A stretch of DNA of 11,745 nucleotides from Taibaiella sp. GTDB taxonomy: Bacteria; Bacteroidota; Bacteroidia; Chitinophagales; Chitinophagaceae. Position numbers and translations under genes: made by a program. Positions 7,451 through 11,745 of this stretch are shown piece after piece. How positions within the stretch are numbered: position 1 is the first letter of the stretch; every line of letters begins with the position of its first letter. Below the pieces are notes generated by a model. It was not told where the DNA came from. It ran no database searches and worked only from the letters and a program-made list of their open reading frames with translations. The stretch is from the NCBI GenBank assembly GCA_019454705.1, contig JACFNS010000037.1, forward strand, positions 1-11,745. The letters are read 5' to 3'.

Positions 7451-7990
7451 ATGAAGTCATTTGTAATACTCTTGTGTTTTTTGAGCCTGAGTGACTATGT
7501 ATCGGCGCAAAGCATAGATTTAAAACTAGTTGGTCATTGCAGAACTGAATACTATGTTTTAAAAGGAGATGGTTATTATGTTGTTGAGCATCTGAGTCCA
7601 TTAAAATATGGGGAGGCAATTTATGACACATTATTTCCGACGCATAACCATACTGATACGTTTCGAGGAAGAAAATATTCATTATACCGTAAGGATGGTA
7701 ATATCCGTTTAGCCAATAATAGATACAAACATGGCGTATTGAAAATCAAAGATATCGATGAAGAAGCCCGGACGGCCAGAGAGTCTATCCATAATCATTT
7801 TGTTTCCAGCCCGTATGAGCCACAAATGGCAGAACTCGCAAGGAAATTAATGACCAAGAAAAGAACAGAAGACTATTCGAAGTTCAATCGCGACAGGGAG
7901 CATATTTATGATTTATCTAGGAGCATAGGCACAGAAAAGTTCAAAGATAGCTTCCGTGTTTTTATAGAAAAGTATAACCTAAATAAGTAA
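7451..7990 (+). CDS. Secreted protein of unknown function
   Basis: This 179-residue product begins with a clear signal peptide (Lys2, a hydrophobic core at 4-14, and a probable cut after VSA at residues 17-19, before Gln20). The mature part is polar and basic, with no repeats or membrane segments. I recognise no family. The AT-rich composition and frequent A/T third positions differ sharply from the GC-richer fusion-protein gene just upstream, suggesting acquisition from another source. Four bases separate its stop from the next ATG, so the two genes form a tight pair. No TAnnTTTG box is seen in 7405-7450; it may be read from the upstream promoter. The reading frame itself is convincing. Confidence 0.7.
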   Translation: MKSFVILLCFLSLSDYVSAQSIDLKLVGHCRTEYYVLKGDGYYVVEHLSPLKYGEAIYDTLFPTHNHTDTFRGRKYSLYRKDGNIRLANNRYKHGVLKIKDIDEEARTARESIHNHFVSSPYEPQMAELARKLMTKKRTEDYSKFNRDREHIYDLSRSIGTEKFKDSFRVFIEKYNLNK

Positions 7991-7994
7991 TTAC

Positions 7995-8408
7995 ATGAGT
8001 TGTGTATTGCGTATAATGGGTGTAGATTTTGATCCGGATGGGTTTGAGATAAAAAGTGGACTGAGTCTTGGACGTAAGCTATATAAAGGTACACCGAGGT
8101 TCAAATCCAAGCCTGATAGCGAAAAAGCCCAGCATTCAGTTATATCGTTTGTTGTCAGCAGTGCAGATTTTCACTCGCCCGAAAAGCAAATAGAAGACGC
8201 TAAAAACTATCTAATTATTAACAAGGACGGCTTAAGCCATATTCTGAATGATAAAAGCATACAGCATGCTTTCCTGGATTTTGGTTTGCAGTTTTACCCC
8301 GATAGAGTCACGCAATCTATATATCTGCCGCATGACATAGTAAGCCCGGCGGGAGCGTTAGGCATAGGTATAGAAATATCGTTGTACAACAATGACAGGT
8401 TTGAATAA
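7995..8408 (+). CDS. DUF4279-like hypothetical protein
   Basis: The 137-residue product looks cytoplasmic: no signal peptide or membrane segment. It has an N-terminal strand with SCVLRIMGVDFDPDGF, a middle KQIEDAKNYL helix, and a C-terminal stretch with HAFLDFGLQFY and LGIGIEISLY. This pattern recalls small proteins often labelled DUF4279, some of which sit beside toxin-like genes in Bacteroidota. The name is from memory and the match is loose. It starts four bases after the secreted-protein gene, so translational coupling is likely, and shares its AT-rich composition. A cytoplasmic protector of the secreted partner would be one model, but there is no direct evidence for toxin activity upstream. 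Confidence 0.62.
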   Translation: MSCVLRIMGVDFDPDGFEIKSGLSLGRKLYKGTPRFKSKPDSEKAQHSVISFVVSSADFHSPEKQIEDAKNYLIINKDGLSHILNDKSIQHAFLDFGLQFYPDRVTQSIYLPHDIVSPAGALGIGIEISLYNNDRFE

Positions 8409-8414
8409 TTGACC

Positions 8415-8444
8415 CACCAACCCGTTGGTGCATACGCACCAACG
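8415..8444. repeat. Three complementary arms forming alternative hairpins
   Basis: CACCAAC (8415-8421), GTTGGTG (8424-8430) and CACCAAC (8437-8443) allow the middle arm to pair with either neighbour. The right-hand option is a perfect 9-bp stem (8423-8431 with 8436-8444) and a 4-base ATAC loop. The left option has a very tight loop. No T-tract follows. It starts six bases after the stop of the DUF4279-like gene. Confidence 0.5.
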
Positions 8445-8453
8445 TAATGATAA

Positions 8454-8484
8454 AAAATTGATGAACTATCAGTTCATCAATTTT
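8454..8484. terminator. Strong hairpin, likely bidirectional terminator
   Basis: Perfect 14-bp arms AAAATTGATGAACT (8454-8467) and AGTTCATCAATTTT (8471-8484) surround a 3-base loop. On the minus strand the stem is followed by a run of T's (TTTTTTATC), a standard intrinsic terminator. On the plus strand the T's are in the stem end. It lies between the plus-strand cassette and the minus-strand tRNA region. Confidence 0.6.
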
Positions 8485-8485
8485 A

Positions 8486-8531
8486 GTGCGGCAGAGGAGT
8501 CCCGATAGCTATCGGGACGAACTCCCATGCC
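8486..8531 (-). pseudogene. Broken tRNA-Leu 3' copy carrying an 18-bp palindrome
   Basis: This stretch repeats the 3' part of the intact tRNA-Leu gene. Bases 8486-8499 are identical to 8576-8589, and 8518-8531 match 8593-8606 at 13 of 14. Between them, where the intact gene has 3 bases of the T-loop (8590-8592), stands the perfect 18-bp palindrome TCCCGATAGCTATCGGGA (8500-8517). The rest of the tRNA (D-arm, anticodon arm, variable arm) is absent, so it is a truncated pseudogene. A terminator hairpin lies just beyond it, as with the intact gene. Confidence 0.75.
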
Positions 8532-8533
8532 AT

Positions 8534-8571
8534 AATAAAAACAACAAGAGGATGCCTTTGAGCATCCTCTT
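8534..8571 (-). terminator. Intrinsic terminator of tRNA-Leu
   Basis: On the minus strand AAGAGGATGC and GCATCCTCTT (8546-8571) form a perfect 10-bp stem with a 6-base loop. A T-rich tail TTGTTGTTTTTATTATGG follows, down to 8534 and a little beyond. The hairpin begins six bases after the tRNA discriminator base, so it should end the tRNA transcript. Confidence 0.72.
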
Positions 8572-8576
8572 ATATG

Positions 8577-8660
8577 TGCGGCAGAGGAGATTCGAACTCC
8601 CACGCCCTTGCGAGCACAACGACCTCAACGTTGCTTGTCTACCAGTTTCAACACCGCCGC
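8577..8660 (-). tRNA. tRNA-Leu(GAG)
   Basis: The minus-strand sequence folds into a complete class II tRNA. The acceptor strands GCGGCGG and CTGCCGC pair with one G-U. The D-arm contains GGTAGA. The anticodon stem CAACG/CGTTG holds loop TTGAGGT, so the anticodon is GAG (8624-8626), reading CUC and CUU. A long variable arm with GCTC/GGGC and a GCAA loop confirms leucine. The T-arm is GGGAG-TTCGAAT-CTCCT. The discriminator is A at 8577. CCA is not encoded, as is common in Bacteroidota. A well-spaced promoter lies 20 bases upstream and a terminator downstream. Confidence 0.95.
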
Positions 8661-8680
8661 GTGGCTTTTCAACCGGAGTG

Positions 8681-8711
8681 CAAATGTAATCGCAATTTTA
8701 GTTTTCTCAAA
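8681..8711 (-). promoter_or_regulatory. Promoter of tRNA-Leu
   Basis: On the minus strand TTTG (8708-8711) and TACATTTG (8681-8688) are separated by exactly 19 bases, a near-perfect match to the Bacteroidota TTTG-N19-TAnnTTTG promoter. It lies within the 61-bp gap after the histidine kinase stop and 20 bases before the tRNA 5' end. It is the best promoter in the window. Confidence 0.75.
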
Positions 8712-8721
8712 AATATATAGC

Positions 8722-9867
8722 CTACCGGCGCAGAATAATGCGGAATGTAGTGCCCTTGCCCACTTCCGTACTCTTTACCACCAGCGAGCCGTGGTGATAT
8801 TTTTCTATAATCCTTTTGGATAAGGACAGCCCCAAACCCCAGCCACGCTTCTTGGTAGTAAAGCCGGGGTTGAATATCTTCTTTACCTGGTGGCGGGGAA
8901 TGCCCTTGCCCGTATCGGAAATATCTATCCTTACCTGCTGGGGGGTATCTTCTACCGACACATGGATATTGCCTTTACCTTCCATTGCATCCAGCGCATT
9001 CCGCATCAGGTTTTCAACCACCCAGTCGAGCAAGGGGCCGCTGATGTTAACCGGTATTTCTTTATCCATTTCATTGATAGATATAGACACTTTTGCAGGC
9101 GCCCTTTTCTGCATATAGTCCACCATATTTCTAAGCCGGTGGCGGATGTCTTCTTCCTCCAGCACAGGGGCGCTGCCTACCTTGCCAAACCTGTCTGCCA
9201 CCAGTTTCAGCCTGTCCAGGTCTTTCTGCATCTCATTGAGCGCATCTGTGTTGTTATTGTCTTCCTTCAGTATTTCCAGCCAGCCCTCTATAGAGCTGAG
9301 AGGTGTGCCCAACTGGTGAGCCGTTTCTTTGGACAAGCCCACCCATACCTGGTTTTGTATAGAACGGTGCGCAGAGCTTAATGCTATAAGCACAACAATC
9401 AAAAACAGAAATATGATGGCCAGCTGCACATAAGGGAAATACCTTAACTGGGTGAGCAGGTATGATTCGCCGTAATAGACATAGTGCGTACCCAGTCCAT
9501 AACCCAATTCAACAGGTATGGGGGCAGCCATAGCTTTAAATTCAGCCAGCTTACGCTCCAGGTAAGCAGGGTCTCGTTTGATTTTGTTGGTATCGAGGTT
9601 ATTGTACTGGTTGATATTGCCCTCTTCGTCCACCGATATAAAAGGTATAGTAGTATTCTGCGATACGAATGTTGAAGCGAAAGTGAGGTCGAGGCCTGAC
9701 GACTCACTGTCAGCCATAATCTTAATCCCTTCTACCACCTGCTCCATCTTTTTGCGCTCTTCGTCGGCCAGTTTGGCCGCGAGCTGGCTGGTATAATATA
9801 GCGATGCGCCGACTATACAAAAAGCCGCAAATATTAAATATGTTTTCCAATTAAGATATTGACGCAT
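8722..9867 (-). CDS. Membrane sensor histidine kinase without HAMP domain
   Basis: The 381-residue protein has a membrane helix at about 9-27, a sensor region to about 143, and a second helix at about 144-164. The kinase core starts almost at once, without a HAMP linker. The phospho-acceptor is His184 in KETAHQLGTPL. The ATPase domain has the N box ENLMRNALDAM (285-295), G1 DTGKGIP (318-324), the F-box-like IFNPGFTTKKRG, and G2 GWGLGLSL (342-349). It should autophosphorylate on His184 in response to an unknown stimulus and pass the phosphate to a response regulator. None is present here, so it is an orphan kinase. An in-frame ATG six codons upstream (9885) is possible, but the one at 9867 puts a basic residue directly before the first helix. 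Confidence 0.92.
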   Translation of the reverse strand: MRQYLNWKTYLIFAAFCIVGASLYYTSQLAAKLADEERKKMEQVVEGIKIMADSESSGLDLTFASTFVSQNTTIPFISVDEEGNINQYNNLDTNKIKRDPAYLERKLAEFKAMAAPIPVELGYGLGTHYVYYGESYLLTQLRYFPYVQLAIIFLFLIVVLIALSSAHRSIQNQVWVGLSKETAHQLGTPLSSIEGWLEILKEDNNNTDALNEMQKDLDRLKLVADRFGKVGSAPVLEEEDIRHRLRNMVDYMQKRAPAKVSISINEMDKEIPVNISGPLLDWVVENLMRNALDAMEGKGNIHVSVEDTPQQVRIDISDTGKGIPRHQVKKIFNPGFTTKKRGWGLGLSLSKRIIEKYHHGSLVVKSTEVGKGTTFRIILRR

Positions 9868-9928
9868 AACACAATGTACATACAACGAAATGACTATAAA
9901 AATATTATGATTTTGACTGAATATCTAC

Positions 9929-9936
9929 TATTTTTG
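9929..9936 (+). promoter_or_regulatory. Promoter -7 box of the small membrane protein/GT2 operon
   Basis: TATTTTTG matches TAnnTTTG and predicts a start near 9943, about 15 bases before the ATG at 9958. A TTTG at 9912-9915 is too close (13 bases) to be a standard -33 element. Confidence 0.5.
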
Positions 9937-9957
9937 TGAGCGCAAATATTGCGATTA

Positions 9958-10176
9958 ATGGACATGCACAACTACAACGACGAAAACCAGCTGGACAACC
10001 CGGCAGATATAGAACTGAATAAGCCGTCAAAATCAAGGTTTTTATTCTTATTATTCTTCTTCGGTATTTTCATCTTTGCATGGGCTGGCTGCTACAACCT
10101 GTACGAGCACAGCTACACCAGCACTAAGGACATTGAAGTGCCTGATAATACCAAGTACAATCCCACCTACAAATAA
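9958..10176 (+). CDS. Small single-pass membrane protein
   Basis: The 72-residue product has an acidic, Asn-rich N-terminus, a Lys/Arg cluster at 22-27 (KPSKSR), one Phe-rich membrane helix at about 28-47, and a short polar tail of about 25 residues. By the positive-inside rule the N-terminus is cytoplasmic. No catalytic motif or known family is visible. A TTG at 9949 would add three residues, but the ATG at 9958 follows the -7 box at the expected distance. It ends 15 bases before the glycosyltransferase start and is probably co-transcribed with it. It might be a partner or anchor of that enzyme, though this rests on position alone. Confidence 0.65.
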   Translation: MDMHNYNDENQLDNPADIELNKPSKSRFLFLLFFFGIFIFAWAGCYNLYEHSYTSTKDIEVPDNTKYNPTYK

Positions 10177-10191
10177 TCATTCGCCCAGGCA

Positions 10192-11241
10192 ATGATTGTT
10201 TGTAATAATGATACCGCTGTTGTAATCCTCAGTTATAACGGGAAGAAATGGCACGAGCTTTTTTTGCCCCTGATTGTAAGTGAAGCTGCAACAGGTTACG
10301 ATGTCATAGTTGCAGACAACGCATCTACCGACGATACCCTGCAGTATGTGCAGGAAAATTTCCCGACCGTAAAGACGTTGCAGATAAGCCTGAACAGGGG
10401 TTTCTCCAATGGCTATGCCGAAGCGCTGAAACAGGTGCAGGCGAAATACTACATACTGCTCAGCGCCGACTTTGAAGTAACGGAGGGATGGTACCCCCCG
10501 CTGCTGAGCGCTATGCAGAGATACAGCGGCTTAGCGGCTTGCCAGCCTAAGATACGCTACTGGCGCGAGCGCGAGTTTTTTGAATATGCGGGTGCCGCCG
10601 GCGGCTTTATGGATAAGTATGGCTATCTCTTTTGCCGTGGCAGGATTTTTACCGAACTGGAGAAAGACCAGGGCCAATACAACGATGATATAGAAGTGTT
10701 CTGGGCATCGGGCGGCTGCCTGATGGTACGTGCCGACCTGTACCACAAGTACGGCGGGCTGGATCACGACCTGTACGCACATATGGAAGAGGTGGACCTG
10801 TGCTGGCGATTGAAGAACGCAGGGTATAAGATAGGTTATATAGCCGGCTCAACTGTATATCACGTGGGCGGCAGCGTGATCAGCTACGGCAGCCCGCAGA
10901 AGCTTTTTTACAATTTCCGGAACAACCTGATACTGCTGCTGAAAAATGAAAAGGCCAGCCGCCTGCTGTGGCTGTTCCCTCTGCGCTTTATGTTGGATGG
11001 CGTGGCCGGCGTGAGGTTGTTGCTTACGGGCAATTTCAATGAAATGCTGACAATCGTTAAGGCACATTTCAGCTTTTACGGCAGCCTGAGCAAGTGGCTG
11101 AAACGCCGCCGGCAGCATAAAAAACTGGTAGCCCACCGCAATGAATCGGGCCGCATGAACAGCAGTATCGTATGGCAATTTTTCGTGTTGCGCAAGCGCA
11201 CCTTCCCCAGGCTCAAATGGGAGCCCGATAAGCTTCAGTAA
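10192..11241 (+). CDS. Family 2 glycosyltransferase
   Basis: The 349-residue protein is a GT-A fold family 2 glycosyltransferase, resembling rhamnosyltransferase-type enzymes that build cell-surface polysaccharides. It opens with AVVILSYNG and has the nucleotide-sugar contact DNASTDDT (42-49), LNRGFSNGYAEAL from about 67, and a metal-binding region at 91-96 in the unusual form SADFEV, in which the NPD of many relatives is SAD and Asp93 is kept. The acceptor-side motif ASGGCLMVR is at 172-180 and HMEEVDLCWRL at 197-207, containing the likely catalytic acidic residues Glu199, Glu200 and Asp202. There is no obvious membrane helix, only a basic, amphipathic C-terminal part. Donor and acceptor are unknown. 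Only the small membrane protein upstream is linked to it. Confidence 0.9.
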   Translation: MIVCNNDTAVVILSYNGKKWHELFLPLIVSEAATGYDVIVADNASTDDTLQYVQENFPTVKTLQISLNRGFSNGYAEALKQVQAKYYILLSADFEVTEGWYPPLLSAMQRYSGLAACQPKIRYWREREFFEYAGAAGGFMDKYGYLFCRGRIFTELEKDQGQYNDDIEVFWASGGCLMVRADLYHKYGGLDHDLYAHMEEVDLCWRLKNAGYKIGYIAGSTVYHVGGSVISYGSPQKLFYNFRNNLILLLKNEKASRLLWLFPLRFMLDGVAGVRLLLTGNFNEMLTIVKAHFSFYGSLSKWLKRRRQHKKLVAHRNESGRMNSSIVWQFFVLRKRTFPRLKWEPDKLQ

Positions 11242-11254
11242 GCCATTCTTCCGC

Positions 11255-11305
11255 TTTACCGACTATTTTCTACTGTTTACCGACAACTGCTCCGTTTTTA
11301 CCTAA
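11255..11305 (+). promoter_or_regulatory. Three 21-bp-phased TTTACCGAC repeats, putative activator sites
   Basis: TTTACCGAC occurs at 11255-11263 and 11276-11284, and the degenerate TTTACCTAA at 11297-11305. All three starts are exactly 21 bp apart, so the copies face the same side of the helix with 12-bp spacers. The array ends 29 bases before the -7 box at 11335, a normal activator position. Direct nonamers separated by about 12 bp are the layout used by LytTR-family response regulators, and LiaF-type genes in Bacteroidota often neighbour such regulators. The regulator itself is not in the window. Confidence 0.6.
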
Positions 11306-11334
11306 TAGGGTTTCTGTATGGGAGCGGTGTTGTA

Positions 11335-11342
11335 TACTTTTG
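11335..11342 (+). promoter_or_regulatory. Promoter -7 box of the LiaF-like gene
   Basis: TACTTTTG matches TAnnTTTG and predicts a start near 11349, about 20 bases before the ATG at 11368. The -33 position has no TTG, which fits the need for an activator bound to the phased repeats just upstream. Confidence 0.55.
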
Positions 11343-11367
11343 CATTAACAATTTAAAACAAACAAAT

Positions 11368-11745
11368 ATGGACCGAGTACGAAAGCGACATATGCACCCG
11401 GGGCATCATGGAGGAGATAAGAGGTGGTTTGGTTTCGCCCTGCTGATGGTGGGCCTGTTCATACTGGCGAAAAAACTAAATTTTTTTGATATAGAATGGC
11501 ACGATGCCTGGCCCTGGATGGTGATAGCGATAGGCATGTTTATTGCCCTGAAAAGCAAATTCAGAAATAATGCCTGGTGGATACTGACAATAATAGGGGT
11601 TTCACACCTGATACCTGTCTTCTATATAGGTGATGTTTCATCTAAAACCTTGCTGATACCGGCTGTGATGATAGTATTGGGGCTGGTCATCATATTCAGG
11701 CCGGCGCGAAAAAAAAAGCTATGGGACGAGCGCTGTGGGAACAAC
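11368..11745 (+). CDS. LiaF-type transmembrane protein, 3' end cut by window
   Basis: The frame runs open from ATG 11368 to the window edge, giving 126 residues. A basic His-rich start (residues 1-19) is followed by four hydrophobic segments at about 20-35, 47-62, 69-87 and 94-110, arranged in pairs with short Trp-rich turns (WHDAWPW, NNAWW). This pattern resembles the membrane domain of LiaF-like cell-wall stress proteins, whose soluble C-terminal domain would lie beyond the window. In Bacillus LiaF modulates a cell-envelope stress kinase; a similar role here is inference. The phased repeats and -7 box upstream suggest activated transcription. The remaining part of the gene and any kinase or regulator partner are unseen. 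Confidence 0.75.
   Translation, partial: MDRVRKRHMHPGHHGGDKRWFGFALLMVGLFILAKKLNFFDIEWHDAWPWMVIAIGMFIALKSKFRNNAWWILTIIGVSHLIPVFYIGDVSSKTLLIPAVMIVLGLVIIFRPARKKKLWDERCGNN

Noticed and set aside
8890..9381. 163-codon plus-strand frame inside the histidine kinase gene
   Set aside because: It is antisense to a kinase with all conserved boxes and its product resembles nothing; it is a shadow of the real gene.

Overview
The window looks like a chromosomal segment of a Bacteroidota bacterium, probably of the Chitinophagaceae or a close relative. Four things point there: promoter boxes of the TAnnTTTG type ahead of several genes, very few Shine-Dalgarno sequences, heavy use of ATA (Ile) and CTG (Leu) codons, and families typical of that phylum (DUF3810, a DUF7935-like protein next to a methylmalonyl-CoA mutase chain, a LiaF-type membrane protein). 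The family names come from recognising the sequence by eye, not from a search.

Left part (1-2107): a minus-strand flavodoxin/ferredoxin-reductase-like flavoprotein, then a 572-bp gap holding a promoter-like site, a weak small ORF and three 21-bp-spaced repeats. A small plus-strand lipoprotein and a doubtful ORF fragment follow.

Centre (2107-6261): a minus-strand class I methyltransferase whose leader contains what looks like the 3' end of a tRNA. A plus-strand pair follows: a DUF7935-like membrane-anchored protein and a B12-domain-less methylmalonyl-CoA mutase catalytic chain. A minus-strand DUF3810 membrane protein with an HExxH motif overlaps the mutase tail-to-tail at a shared TTAA.

Right part (6262-11745): an orphan RND-type membrane fusion lipoprotein, then an AT-rich two-gene cassette (a secreted protein plus a possibly DUF4279-like protein). 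Next is a structured intergenic region with hairpins, a broken tRNA-Leu 3' copy carrying an 18-bp palindrome, a terminator and an intact tRNA-Leu(GAG). Then come a minus-strand sensor histidine kinase, a plus-strand pair (72-aa single-pass membrane protein and GT2 glycosyltransferase), and a LiaF-type membrane protein cut by the window end. Three 21-bp-phased repeats sit just upstream of that last promoter.

Most of the window is ordinary housekeeping and accessory sequence. I see no CRISPR array, transposase, integrase or recognisable defence operon. The most unusual signals are non-coding: two sets of three direct repeats spaced exactly 21 bp upstream of envelope-protein genes, and the tRNA-Leu 3' duplicate with a palindrome in place of part of the T-loop.
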